A stretch of 64,000 nucleotides of DNA from the NCBI GenBank assembly GCA_934085585.1, contig CAKOHI010000007.1:21187-85186 (forward strand), in the 5' to 3' direction. Made by a program: the position numbers and the translations under genes. The DNA comes from an uncultured Bacilli bacterium. GTDB lineage: Bacteria > Bacillota_I > Bacilli_A > RF39 > UBA660. Position 1 is the stretch's first letter, and every line of letters begins with the position of its first letter. The notes under the pieces are model-generated. The model worked only from the letters and a program-made list of their open reading frames with translations. It searched no databases and was not told the origin of the DNA. Below are positions 40,953-50,158 of this stretch, piece after piece.

Positions 40953-41870
40953 ATGTCAAATAAATTAATAGAAAAAGAAAAAACAAAAGAAGTCTTTTAT
41001 GGATTTAATTATGATAAGATGTTTAAAGCAATATTCGTGGGATTTAATGAAGACAGAACTCACTTACTTTGTGAACTTTTAAGTGAATGTTTAGATATCA
41101 AAATTGATCGAATAATTAAATTTATTCCAGTAGAATTAAGTGCTAGGCAAAAAAATGAAAGAAGCAAAAGACTTGATTTGCTCGTAGAGTCTCAAGGAAG
41201 AAAAATAAATCTTGAACTTAATTCATCATATAGTGAGATTACCAAGGTAAGAAATATAAACTTTTATTTTTCATTCTGTAGTCAAAAGACATTAGTAAGT
41301 GAAGCATATGATACTGTTTCAGAGTTTATTCATATTTCATTAAACTACAAAGTAAAATCTAGTGATCCATTAATAACATGTTACACATTTTATGATAAGA
41401 ATTATAAAAAGGAATTGGATAATCGTTTCAAATATTATGAAGTCAACGTTGAAAAGTTTGCTAAACTTTGGTATGATAAAGATATGAAAAGTGCTAGAGA
41501 AAAGCCACTTTTAACAATGCTAGGAATAAAGAATAAGGAAGATTTAGAAAAGTATTGTAGTGAGATAAATAACTCTAGTGTTAAGGAGAGTGTTGATAAA
41601 TTGAAAAGATTAAATAAAGATGATGTATTCATATATGATATTACTCCGGAAGAAGAGGAAAAGTACATTAAAAATACCGAAAGGAATATTGCAAAAAGAG
41701 AAGGATTAAAAGAAGGTCTTGAAAAAGGATTAGCTGAAGGACTTAAATCTGGTAAAATAGAAGCTCAACGTGAGATGACTATAAACTTATTAAAAGAAAA
41801 CATTCCAATAAAAAAGATTGTGGCTGTAACAGGATTAAGTGAAGAAGAAATAAAAAAATATAGATATTAG
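40953..41870 (+). CDS. Rpn-family PD-(D/E)XK nuclease/putative transposase
   Basis: 305 residues. The nuclease core is SKRLDLLVESQGRKINLELNSS (about 70-91, D...E-x-N). FSFCSQKTLVSEAYDTV and the C-terminal GLKEGLEKGLAEGLKSG repeat-like linker follow, with a tail similar to the 9405 protein. Good RBS (CGAAGGAGGA). It lies on the opposite strand inside the spoIIP-yqxA-lepA cluster. Confidence 0.88.
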   Translation: MSNKLIEKEKTKEVFYGFNYDKMFKAIFVGFNEDRTHLLCELLSECLDIKIDRIIKFIPVELSARQKNERSKRLDLLVESQGRKINLELNSSYSEITKVRNINFYFSFCSQKTLVSEAYDTVSEFIHISLNYKVKSSDPLITCYTFYDKNYKKELDNRFKYYEVNVEKFAKLWYDKDMKSAREKPLLTMLGIKNKEDLEKYCSEINNSSVKESVDKLKRLNKDDVFIYDITPEEEEKYIKNTERNIAKREGLKEGLEKGLAEGLKSGKIEAQREMTINLLKENIPIKKIVAVTGLSEEEIKKYRY

Positions 41871-41952
41871 TAAATAAATTTAAACGTAATTGTGTAGTGT
41901 ATTTTTAATATCAAATTTAAATTAGTATGCTAATTTATGTATAGAATTTGTT

Positions 41953-41992
41953 AAAGACATGAAAAGCGATAGAAAAAAACACTTTTAACAAT
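41953..41992 (+). pseudogene. Remnant of a second Rpn-type gene
   Basis: This 40-base stretch resembles an internal part of the adjacent Rpn gene (about 41479-41518), encoding the KDMKSAREKPLLTM region, with several substitutions. It is non-coding here and lies 80 bases beyond the intact gene. Confidence 0.5.
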
Positions 41993-42003
41993 ATAGTTTA
42001 TTA

Positions 42004-42327
42004 TTAAAAAAATAAAACTTTTATAGCATCCCAAGCCCCACTAAAACCTTCGGTAAAAATTTTAGTTACTGCTTCACTTATTTTTTCACCTGATTCTGTA
42101 AATTTATTGCTGTAATCAACATTATTATTTGATATATATGTATTAACATCGACATTTTTTCCTTCTAAAACATCTTGTTCAAACTTTTTTATAGCTTCAT
42201 CAGTTAACGCAACTTTATTACTTAATTTTGTTTCATAAAAACCACTGACACTTGATATGTATAATCCCATAAATATAATAAAAGATGTACTTAAAAATTT
42301 TTTAAACCAATTATTCTTTTTTTTCAT
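42004..42327 (-). CDS. YqxA-like small membrane protein
   Basis: 107 residues with an N-terminal span (about 12-28) and a C-terminal FTESGEKISEAVTKIF segment resembling the F-SK-AGK tail of YqxA. It directly follows spoIIP, overlapping it by 17 bases, the same position as yqxA in Bacillus between spoIIP and lepA. The match is mainly positional. Function unknown, possibly sporulation. Confidence 0.65.
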   Translation of the reverse strand: MKKKNNWFKKFLSTSFIIFMGLYISSVSGFYETKLSNKVALTDEAIKKFEQDVLEGKNVDVNTYISNNNVDYSNKFTESGEKISEAVTKIFTEGFSGAWDAIKVLFF

Positions 42328-43258
42328 TTTCTAAATACTCATAAATGACTTTAGCCACTATTTTTAGAGTATTGTTCACCTCCTCTATGTAATTATATTG
42401 ACCACCTACTTCTATAAGTATTGTATTTTGATTAAAATCTTGATTATATTTGCCATTAACCCCGGGGCCTTTTTTTTCTAATACTCCACGACTTAATGAA
42501 GGATTTATTTCTTTTACTTTTTCATTAAGGTGCTTTGCTAAAGCTAAATTTTTTTCGTAATTATCATGCTCAAGCCCTACTACAAACAAAATTTTTGCAT
42601 ATTTTTTACCTTCTATTTCTAGAACTGTTCGTTCATATGAGGCTGCATCACGATGTAAATCTATAAAGAAATTTAAACTAGGATTTTCTTTATAAGCATT
42701 TTCCATTAAAATTCTACTTGCTTTATAACTGTATCCATATTTCCAACCATTAGTATTTAATACATCTACGATGCTATTTTCTTCAACAATAGATGATATT
42801 CCTAAATCTTGTAAATACTCTTTTAAGATATGACTCGCAATGAACACAGTATTATTTATATTAAAACTTTCTAAAAAATTACTGTTGTAGCCTTCTGTTT
42901 GATGAGTATTAAAAATATATACTAATGGTTCTTTATTAGTTGTTTTATCATTGTTTTCTTCATTTTTTATAACTGGTGTAACAATATCTACATTTGTACC
43001 GGTATTTATTTTTTCAATTCCAAAAGAATATTTTAATAAAAATTCTGTTGATGAAAGTCGTTTTAAATCATTTAAATCATAATTACTAAATGAATCTTTT
43101 ACTAAATAACCTAGATATGTATTATTATCCATTTCTATATCAATTTTATCGTATAATAATTTAAATGTTACTATAAAAGATATAATTATTAAAATAATTA
43201 CTAATATTAGTTTTAAAATTTGACTTTTTAATCCATTTCTTAATTTTAATCTAGACAT
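42311..43258 (-). CDS. spoIIP: Stage II sporulation protein P
   Basis: 315 residues from MSRLKLRNG behind AAGGGTGAGAAA; the frame opens 13 codons earlier. One N-terminal span is followed by the amidase domain: YIFNTHQTEGYN (zinc His and Glu), FFIDLHRDA and ILIEVGG. SpoIIP is a wall amidase and endopeptidase that works with SpoIID to thin septal peptidoglycan in engulfment. Confidence 0.95.
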   Translation of the reverse strand: MSRLKLRNGLKSQILKLILVIILIIISFIVTFKLLYDKIDIEMDNNTYLGYLVKDSFSNYDLNDLKRLSSTEFLLKYSFGIEKINTGTNVDIVTPVIKNEENNDKTTNKEPLVYIFNTHQTEGYNSNFLESFNINNTVFIASHILKEYLQDLGISSIVEENSIVDVLNTNGWKYGYSYKASRILMENAYKENPSLNFFIDLHRDAASYERTVLEIEGKKYAKILFVVGLEHDNYEKNLALAKHLNEKVKEINPSLSRGVLEKKGPGVNGKYNQDFNQNTILIEVGGQYNYIEEVNNTLKIVAKVIYEYLENEKKE

Positions 43259-43364
43259 TTTCTCACCCTTTAATACATTATATACTATTAACTGCATATA
43301 ATTTGTCGAAAGGAATACTTTAAATTAAAAAAATTTTAGTTTATAATATTTATAGGTGATTCAT

Positions 43365-44438
43365 ATGGATAATTTAGTAAAATATGTAAAAGAGAATAAA
43401 AATAAAACTTTTAAAGACTATCCGTTTAATGAAATTGATGCCGCGATATATTCAATTTTACCATACATTAATTTTATGGGAATTATAAATGATAAAATAA
43501 CTATTAAAGATGCTTATGAAAAAACAAGGAATCGTTTTTTATTAAAGTATCAAGATAAATTTTTAGAAAAGAATAAAGAGTTATTTAAAGAAATGGCTAG
43601 TTCAATTAGATTTAAAGATAATATTATTACTAATTATAAAAAACTTGTTAATCATGAAACACAATTTGCAGCGATTGCAATTAAAGTTCCTGGACATTTT
43701 AAATATATTGCTTTTGAAGGAACTGATGATGAACTAGTGGGTTGGGAAGAAAATTTTAAAATGTCTTATATGTACCCGATTCCTGCTCAAGAACATGCCA
43801 TTAATTTTTTAAAGAAAAATATTAAATTTGATGATTTTGTTGTTTATGTCGGAGGGCATTCTAAAGGTGGTAATCTGGCAATTAGTGCAGTAATGGAACA
43901 AAATATTTTAAAGAAATATCAAATTGATTATATATTCAATTTTGATGGGCCTGGTTTTTTAACAGAAATTATAAATTTGAAGAAGTTAAAAAGTGTCTCT
44001 AAAAAAATTAAAAACTATTATCCCGAAGAAAGTGTCGTAGGAATGATATTTGATTCACTCGGAGATAAATTTATAGTTAAAAGTAATGCTCATCAAGTGT
44101 TTCAACATAATATTCATACATGGAAATGGAATAATAATAAATTTATAAACTGTCAATTATCAAATTATTCAAAAGACTTTCATCTAAAAATTGAAAATAT
44201 CTTAAAGAAGTTTTCTAAAGAGGAACGAAAAAGATTTGTAAATTTATTTTTTAACCTTTTATATAATGCTGGTTTTGTTTTAAAAAGTGAAATTAATAAA
44301 GTTAATCTAATAAGAATGAAAAATATTTTAAAAGAAACAACTAGTCTTACAAATGAAGATAGAAAACTGATGCTAGAAATGTTTAAAGCTTTAATAAAAC
44401 ATGATAATAAAGATGAAGATAATAATGATTTAAAATAA
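43365..44438 (+). CDS. DUF2974 lipase-like alpha/beta hydrolase
   Basis: 357 residues from the ATG behind AGGTGATTC; a GTG three codons upstream is less likely. The nucleophile elbow is GGHSKGGNLA (Ser in G-x-S-x-G), with FEGTDDELVGWEEN upstream and FNFDGPGF downstream, both typical of DUF2974 proteins. Likely a cytoplasmic esterase or lipase of unknown substrate. Confidence 0.88.
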   Translation: MDNLVKYVKENKNKTFKDYPFNEIDAAIYSILPYINFMGIINDKITIKDAYEKTRNRFLLKYQDKFLEKNKELFKEMASSIRFKDNIITNYKKLVNHETQFAAIAIKVPGHFKYIAFEGTDDELVGWEENFKMSYMYPIPAQEHAINFLKKNIKFDDFVVYVGGHSKGGNLAISAVMEQNILKKYQIDYIFNFDGPGFLTEIINLKKLKSVSKKIKNYYPEESVVGMIFDSLGDKFIVKSNAHQVFQHNIHTWKWNNNKFINCQLSNYSKDFHLKIENILKKFSKEERKRFVNLFFNLLYNAGFVLKSEINKVNLIRMKNILKETTSLTNEDRKLMLEMFKALIKHDNKDEDNNDLK

Positions 44439-44474
44439 AATTTTAGCTTTTTAAGATAATTATGCTAAAATTAC

Positions 44475-44503
44475 TTGCTAAATGCTTAATTTTTTGTTAA
44501 AAT
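44475..44503 (+). promoter_or_regulatory. Promoter of rpsT
   Basis: TTGCTA (44475-44480), a 17-base spacer and TAAAAT (44498-44503). Confidence 0.7.
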
Positions 44504-44531
44504 TAATAAGAAACAAGGAAGGAGCTGGATT

Positions 44532-44795
44532 ATGCCAAATATTAAAAGTTCAAAAAAAGCTGTTAAAGTAATTGCTAAAAAAACAGAAAATAATCATGAA
44601 CTAAAGATGCGTGTTCAAAACCTTATTAAGAACTGCGAAAAAGCTATTGCTGCTGCAAATAAAGAAGAAGCAGATAAATTAATTAAAGATATTCAAAAAT
44701 ATACAGATAAAGCAGTTAGCAAAGGTTTAATTAAGAAAAATACTGCTGATAGAGAAAAATCTAGATTGACACAAAAAGTTAAAAATATGAAGTAA
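44532..44795 (+). CDS. rpsT: 30S ribosomal protein bS20
   Basis: 87 residues: PNIKSSKKAVKVIAKK at the start, then three helices ending KGLIKKNTADREKSRLTQKV, the conserved bS20 C-terminus (kG-x-IHKNTA-x-RKKSRL). RBS GGAAGGAG. It lies near spoIIP and lepA, as in Bacillus. Confidence 0.97.
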   Translation: MPNIKSSKKAVKVIAKKTENNHELKMRVQNLIKNCEKAIAAANKEEADKLIKDIQKYTDKAVSKGLIKKNTADREKSRLTQKVKNMK

Positions 44796-44819
44796 CAATT
44801 GTTTACTTTATTTTTTTTT
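44790..44819 (+). terminator. Terminator of rpsT
   Basis: AAGTAA / TTACTT around a 7-base loop, followed by TA and nine T residues, overlapping the stop codon. Confidence 0.75.
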
Positions 44820-44846
44820 GATATTATATATGTAAGGTGGTGCAAC

Positions 44847-45794
44847 ATGAAGAAGGCTTTAATACCAGTTTTATCAATTATTATTCTATCTTTAACTTTG
44901 TATTTTATTAATCCCATTACAGATAAACTTGCTAGTGTTTTTGAAAACGAGCCTAAATTAGTAATTAAAAAAGCTAATGAATTTACAAAAAATGGAAATT
45001 ATTTATTTGTCCAAAAAACTGATAATTTTACTCCCTACTCATATCAAGATTTATTAAATATTTTTTATTCAGTCATAGATAATGGTTGGAATGAATTTAC
45101 GTTTTATTGTCCTAAAGAATATACTAAATGTTTAGCTGATGTTTCAAAAATAAGTGGTGATGAATTAATACTTACACATTTAAATAATTACTCTCACCCT
45201 TTTAATAGTTTTACGAATGTTAAAACAAGTATTTCTGATTCTGGGGAAATAACCTTTAAAGTTTTTTATTTATATGATCAAAAGGAAATAAATGATATTA
45301 ATACAAAAGTTAATGGTATAATTAATTCTGTTATAAAAGATAATATGGATGATACACAAAAAATTAAGGCTATTCATGATTATATTATTGATAATGCTAA
45401 ATATGATGTAGAAAGAAATTTAACAGGCAATAGTAATTATAAATCTTATAATGCTTATGGGCCTTTGTTTCAAGGATTTGCAACATGTAATGGCTATACC
45501 GATTTAATGGCAATATTTTTAACTAAAATGGGATTTGATAATTATAAGATTGCCACTACTCCGGATGAAATAAGTTATTCAGCAACTGGGCATATTTGGA
45601 ATGCTGTAAATGTTGATGGTAAATGGTTACATTTAGATCTTACTTGGGATGATCCGGTTAGTAATGATAGTAAAGATTATTTATTTCATACTTATTTTTT
45701 GAAAACCACAGAAGAAATAAAAGATGCTGATAAAGGCGATACAGTTATTGAAGAACATAATTTTAATAGTCTTTATTATTTGGAATTTAATTAA
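44847..45794 (+). CDS. Exported transglutaminase-like protein
   Basis: 315 residues from MKKALIPVL behind AAGGTGGTGCAAC; the frame opens 16 codons earlier. After a signal or anchor segment, the C-terminal half has the triad: Cys in GFATCNGYTDL, His in GHIWNAVN and Asp in HLDLTWDD. Such domains act as peptidases or crosslinkers outside the cell. Substrate unknown. Confidence 0.88.
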   Translation: MKKALIPVLSIIILSLTLYFINPITDKLASVFENEPKLVIKKANEFTKNGNYLFVQKTDNFTPYSYQDLLNIFYSVIDNGWNEFTFYCPKEYTKCLADVSKISGDELILTHLNNYSHPFNSFTNVKTSISDSGEITFKVFYLYDQKEINDINTKVNGIINSVIKDNMDDTQKIKAIHDYIIDNAKYDVERNLTGNSNYKSYNAYGPLFQGFATCNGYTDLMAIFLTKMGFDNYKIATTPDEISYSATGHIWNAVNVDGKWLHLDLTWDDPVSNDSKDYLFHTYFLKTTEEIKDADKGDTVIEEHNFNSLYYLEFN

Positions 45795-45825
45795 ACTAAA
45801 AAGGATAGCTAATTTGCTATCTATT

Positions 45826-46200
45826 TTAATTTATCCTTATCGGTTCGTTCATGGTCCCTACCCCTGATACATACATAATTGAAGAATCAAGAAAGAAGGA
45901 AGGTCTTACTCCATACATGTAGTTATCCATAGCACTAGCGATACTACCATCATTGAAAACCCCAAACGCTTTAGAATCGGCTGAATTACGAGAAATTGTC
46001 CATTCCCAGCAACCCCCATATAACCAATTTTCTCCTTTAGCATATCCATAACCTTTTGTAATATCACTTTCATTTTTACCAACCAACTTCCATGCACTTG
46101 GGTTCCTGTATATTGTGACAAAACATATTCAGCTAAGGTCATTGAAGGAACTACATAAATATCAAAATAAACATAACATTTATCTGATATATTACCTGAA
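45826..46200 (-). pseudogene. Remnant of a surface protein related to 5664-6953
   Basis: One frame (up to about 46105) encodes MTLAEYVLSQYTGTQ and open sequence before it. After a shift the next frame reads SAWKLVGKNESD, EWTISRNSAD, YGVRPSFFLDSS and YVSGVGTMNEPIRI. The last part matches EWTIS and RPVFYL...YVSGNG...NPYII of the intact gene. The 5' two-thirds is missing. Decayed by truncation and a frameshift. Confidence 0.75.
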
Positions 46201-46233
46201 AATATTGTGATACGATTTTTACGTGGTGAAGAT

Positions 46234-46458
46234 ATGAAAATACTTTGTAATAAATATAATACTAAAGAAATTATTAAGTTTATGAGAGATTGTACTGAAA
46301 AAACGCAAGCTGAATTTGCTAATGATTTAAATAAAAAAAGAGGCTGGACAGCTAAACTTGAAGGCGGAGAAACAAATATAGCATTAAAAGACTTCTTAAC
46401 TTTAGCTAAAATTAATAATATTGATATAATTATAGTTAGTAAAAATGAAAAAATCTAG
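46234..46458 (+). CDS. Small XRE-family HTH protein
   Basis: 74 residues from MKILCNKYN behind GGTGAAGAT. IKFMRDCTEKTQAEFANDLNKKRGWTAKLEGG has the HTH spacing of Cro/C1 regulators, and ALKDFLTLAKINNIDIIIV follows. It may regulate its own promoter or the neighbouring genes. Its 5' side overlaps the decayed surface gene. Confidence 0.78.
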   Translation: MKILCNKYNTKEIIKFMRDCTEKTQAEFANDLNKKRGWTAKLEGGETNIALKDFLTLAKINNIDIIIVSKNEKI

Positions 46459-46477
46459 TATTTTGTTACTAGATTTT
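46450..46477. terminator. Bidirectional terminator
   Basis: AAAATCTAGTA / TACTAGATTTT with a 6-base loop between the convergent XRE and glycosidase genes. Confidence 0.75.
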
Positions 46478-46478
46478 A

Positions 46479-47705
46479 TTATGGAATTACATTAAATACT
46501 GTTGGAATTCCTCTGGTTTTATGGCTTCCCGTTGAATCTATTGGGTCATTAATCATTGTGCCTTCAACTACCATAGCTGATGAAGTACCTCCATCTAAAT
46601 TTGCAGCATTTATAGCACCATATCTTTGCATTATATTTACTAAATCAACCATAGTTGCACCTTTGGTTCGAGATACATTAGAATCAACTACTAAAAATAA
46701 AACTATACCATCTTTTCGTTGCCCAATTGCAGTTCTAGCAGCTATTCCCCATCCACCATTACCTTTTGTAAATGATGGTACTCCGTTTACTATCAAAAAT
46801 GGGGCCATTGTAACAGCGTCTCTAACTCCAGCCTCAAGAGCTTTTTCTCCATCAATATCGTGCATTAACACTAAAGTATTATCTTTATTAAAGCCAATTA
46901 TTCCGTATGTTGAATTTAAAGCTAATTTTTCATCTGTTATAATTTTTCCATTTGATATTGTTACTCCGACTGGACGTTCTCCTTTTGTATTGTGACCAGG
47001 ATCTAAAAATCCTCCACCATTTATGGTTAGAACCGATCCTTGTTCTTTAGCCATATCATAAACATATTGACCACTCCTACCTAACCATTTAGAGTATCCA
47101 ACCTTGATTTTACTAGCATCATAAACTACACCCAGATAGGCTTTTGCACCATTGACATCTAAATTAATAACTTTATATAAGACGCCCTCTTCTCTTTCAA
47201 GTATTTCTCTTTCATATTCATTGGCATAATTTATTGTTTCAGTATGATCTATTAAAGAAGGATCTGTTTGTCTTCCACCATCATCAATATAGTTATTGCC
47301 CAATACTTTATTTATTTCTTCATCATTATAAAACCATTTACAATAATGTTGATGATTCATCGTTGCCATGGCAGTTGTAATTAGCCAATTTTTAAAGTTT
47401 TCTACTGGTCCATATAATAGAATTAAAAATGTTATGCACCCCATTACATAAAGACTTACTAAACTTGAAAATATCCATGTAATTTTTTTAGCATAGCCTT
47501 TTCTCTTTTTATTTTTTATTAATAGAAAAATACCACAAAATAAAGAAATAACACTTACAATAATTAAACCTAATGAAATATTTTTAAAAACATTATTTAC
47601 TAATAATGATGAGTTAATTCCTATTATATAAAAAACTAAAAATGTTAATAAAATAAATAAACTTATCCAAATTATTATTATGCTTTTTTGTTTTTGATTT
47701 TTCAT
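46479..47705 (-). CDS. Phosphodiester glycosidase (NAGPA) family membrane protein
   Basis: 408 residues. Four membrane spans (about 10-105) are followed by the NAGPA domain: SVLTINGGGFLDPG, AARTAIGQRKDG and NLDGGTSSAMVV. Family members remove GlcNAc or related groups from phosphodiesters, in bacteria often on wall polymers. The domain faces outside if the spans place it so. RBS AAAGGTGGTAAT. Confidence 0.9.
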   Translation of the reverse strand: MKNQKQKSIIIIWISLFILLTFLVFYIIGINSSLLVNNVFKNISLGLIIVSVISLFCGIFLLIKNKKRKGYAKKITWIFSSLVSLYVMGCITFLILLYGPVENFKNWLITTAMATMNHQHYCKWFYNDEEINKVLGNNYIDDGGRQTDPSLIDHTETINYANEYEREILEREEGVLYKVINLDVNGAKAYLGVVYDASKIKVGYSKWLGRSGQYVYDMAKEQGSVLTINGGGFLDPGHNTKGERPVGVTISNGKIITDEKLALNSTYGIIGFNKDNTLVLMHDIDGEKALEAGVRDAVTMAPFLIVNGVPSFTKGNGGWGIAARTAIGQRKDGIVLFLVVDSNVSRTKGATMVDLVNIMQRYGAINAANLDGGTSSAMVVEGTMINDPIDSTGSHKTRGIPTVFNVIP

Positions 47706-47736
47706 ATTACCACCTTTATATTTATATCATAATATA

Positions 47737-48594
47737 TTATTTATGACAAGATAAAATATAACTTTCTACATCTTTTATAGTGTTATTAAAGTTATTAAAA
47801 TCAACATCAAACCATTTTATAGTCATTTTATTATTAAACCAAGTATATTGTCTTTTAGCATAATGTCTACTGTTCTTTTTTATTTCTTCAATTGCTTTTT
47901 CTAGTGTAATATTATTTTCTAAATAACTTATTATTTCTTTATACCCTATAGCTCTTTTCAAAATTAAACTATTCGGATATTTTTTATATAAGTTTTTTAC
48001 TTCGTCTATTAAGCCTTGTTCTATCATTTTATCTACTCTTTTATTAATAATTTCATACAAATCTTCTCTTTTTGTAGTTAAACCAATAAATATCACATCA
48101 TTATAAAGAAGAATTGGATCCACAATATTAGTGTTTTCTCTTTGTAAAAATCGTTCTAATCTTACACGATTATTTTTATCAATATTACAAGTTTGATCTT
48201 TTTCTAATGCCATTTTATAAAGTTCTTCAGTACTAAATTTGCTATAGTCTTTTTTTACTTCTTCACTAAATCTATAATCATATACACCAGCGGTAGCATA
48301 AAGACCTGTACCTCCAACAATTATAAGATTTTTATCTTTGTATTTTTCAAAAAGATCTCTTAAATCAGCTTGATAATCCTTGACACTATATTCTTCATTT
48401 GCTTTTTTTATATCAAATAGAAAATGTTTTATTCCATCTTTTTCATCTTCAGTTACTTTTGCACTTCCTATATTTAGTCCTTCATAAATTTGTACTGCAT
48501 CACAATTAATAACATAGGCATCAAACTTTTTTGCTAAAGCTATACTTAATTTTGTTTTACCAACTCCGGTTGGTCCCATTATAAATATTTTCAT
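47737..48594 (-). CDS. miaA: tRNA dimethylallyltransferase
   Basis: 285 residues. The P-loop GPTGVGKTKLS (7-17), NCDAVQIYEGLNIGSAK (the substrate Asp and dimethylallyl-binding part), GGTGLY and YAKRQYTWFN are diagnostic. MiaA adds dimethylallyl to A37 of tRNAs reading UNN codons. Confidence 0.96.
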   Translation of the reverse strand: MKIFIMGPTGVGKTKLSIALAKKFDAYVINCDAVQIYEGLNIGSAKVTEDEKDGIKHFLFDIKKANEEYSVKDYQADLRDLFEKYKDKNLIIVGGTGLYATAGVYDYRFSEEVKKDYSKFSTEELYKMALEKDQTCNIDKNNRVRLERFLQRENTNIVDPILLYNDVIFIGLTTKREDLYEIINKRVDKMIEQGLIDEVKNLYKKYPNSLILKRAIGYKEIISYLENNITLEKAIEEIKKNSRHYAKRQYTWFNNKMTIKWFDVDFNNFNNTIKDVESYILSCHK

Positions 48595-48619
48595 ACGACA
48601 TCACAATAGTATTATATCA

Positions 48620-48648
48620 TTTACTAACCCTTTTTTAAATGATATAAT
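48620..48648 (+). promoter_or_regulatory. Promoter of the thioesterase-tmcAL pair
   Basis: TTTACT (48620-48625), a 17-base spacer and TATAAT (48643-48648). Confidence 0.7.
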
Positions 48649-48667
48649 CTTAAAGAGGCGAAAAAAT

Positions 48668-49021
48668 ATGAATGATTTTATAAATTATAATAAAATGGAT
48701 ATAATAAATGATGATAATGATATAAAAGTTAAAGTTATGATTACTGAAGAAACTTTAAATCCTTTTAATATTGTACATGGTGGTTTAATATTTAGTATTG
48801 GAGATACAGCGATGGGAGTAAAATGTAGAAGTCTTGGAAGAGATGCTTTTACTTTAAATTCTTCGATTAACTTTATATCTCCAGGTACTGGAAAATATTT
48901 AATCGCAACAAGTAGAATTATAAAAAATGGATCTAAAACATGTGTTTTAGATTGTGAAATAAAAAATGATAAAAATAAATTAGTAGCAACAATGAGTGGA
49001 ACATATTTTTATGTAAATTAG
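48668..49021 (+). CDS. PaaI-type hotdog thioesterase
   Basis: 117 residues. NPFNIVHGGLIFSIGDTAMG holds the HGG and Asp/Glu motif of PaaI-like acyl-CoA thioesterases, and SSINFIS and SGTYFYVN follow. Likely cytoplasmic acyl-CoA hydrolase. It is eight bases upstream of tmcAL and shares its promoter. Confidence 0.88.
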   Translation: MNDFINYNKMDIINDDNDIKVKVMITEETLNPFNIVHGGLIFSIGDTAMGVKCRSLGRDAFTLNSSINFISPGTGKYLIATSRIIKNGSKTCVLDCEIKNDKNKLVATMSGTYFYVN

Positions 49022-49029
49022 GTGATATA

Positions 49030-50145
49030 ATGAATGTAATTGGTTTAATCGCAGAATATAATCCATTTCATAATGGACATATTTATCATATAAAAAGAAT
49101 TAGAGAAATGTATCCGGATGCAATATTAATTTTAGTTTTAAATGGTTACTTTTTAGAACGCGGAGAAATATCTATTTTGACTAAAGAAGAAAAGACAAAA
49201 ATATCTCTTTCGTATGGTGTTAATTTAGTTTTAGAACTCCCCTTTATATACGGGACTCAATCAGCAGATAATTTTGCTGATGCAAGTATAAAGATACTTA
49301 ATAATTTTCATGTTAATAAAATTATTTTTGGAAGTGAATGTAATGATATTTCTTTACTTACTAAAATAGCTAACAAAGAATTTGAAAATGATTTTAATTT
49401 AAATGTAAAAAAATATATGGATGTTGGTTTAAATTATCCCACTGCTTTAGCAAAGGCTTGTAATATAGATTTTTCTTTTAATCCAAATGATTTGTTAGGT
49501 ATCTCTTATATAAAATCAATTATAAAAAATGATTTTTCTATAATTCCTGAATCTATAAAAAGAACTAATAACTATCATGATATAAATAGTGATGAAGAAA
49601 TAATTAGTGCATCTAATATAAGAAATAAAATTAAAAATAATAATGATATAACAAATTATTTACCTAATGAATCAATTAATAATTTGATTAGAATAGATTA
49701 TAATATTTATTTCAAGTTATTGAAAACTAAAATTATTACGGATAATAATTTAAATAGTTATTTAGATGTTGATGAAGGAATAGAATATAGATTAAAAAAA
49801 TGTATTGTTAATGCAAATAATTTAGAAGAATTTATTAGTTTAATTAAAACTAAAAGATATACTTATAATAGATTAAATAGAATGTTTATTCATATTTTAA
49901 TCGGATTAAAAAAAGCTGATAATTTAAACAATTTAGATTATACAAAAATACTTGGGTTTGATAATACTGGCATGAATTATTTAAATTCTATAAAAAACAA
50001 ATTAAATATTCCAAATGTTATTAATAAAGATTCTTTAATTTATAAATATGAATTACTTGCAAGTTTAGTATATGATTTAATTAATAATACTAATACTTAT
50101 TCATATGAATTACAAAATAAACCAATTATTAAAGGTAGTGTTTGA
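49030..50145 (+). CDS. tmcAL: tRNA(Met) cytidine acetate ligase
   Basis: 371 residues. GLIAEYNPFHNGHIYHI is the nucleotidyltransferase-like HxGH motif of the YlbM/TmcAL family. LVLELPFIYGTQSADNFA and FGSECND follow. TmcAL uses acetate and ATP to make N4-acetylcytidine at position 34 of elongator tRNA-Met. RBS AGGTGATATA. Confidence 0.93.
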   Translation: MNVIGLIAEYNPFHNGHIYHIKRIREMYPDAILILVLNGYFLERGEISILTKEEKTKISLSYGVNLVLELPFIYGTQSADNFADASIKILNNFHVNKIIFGSECNDISLLTKIANKEFENDFNLNVKKYMDVGLNYPTALAKACNIDFSFNPNDLLGISYIKSIIKNDFSIIPESIKRTNNYHDINSDEEIISASNIRNKIKNNNDITNYLPNESINNLIRIDYNIYFKLLKTKIITDNNLNSYLDVDEGIEYRLKKCIVNANNLEEFISLIKTKRYTYNRLNRMFIHILIGLKKADNLNNLDYTKILGFDNTGMNYLNSIKNKLNIPNVINKDSLIYKYELLASLVYDLINNTNTYSYELQNKPIIKGSV

Positions 50146-50158
50146 TTACACTACCTTT
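50131..50158. terminator. Bidirectional terminator after tmcAL
   Basis: AAAGGTAGTGT / ACACTACCTTT with a 6-base loop spans both convergent stop codons. Confidence 0.82.
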
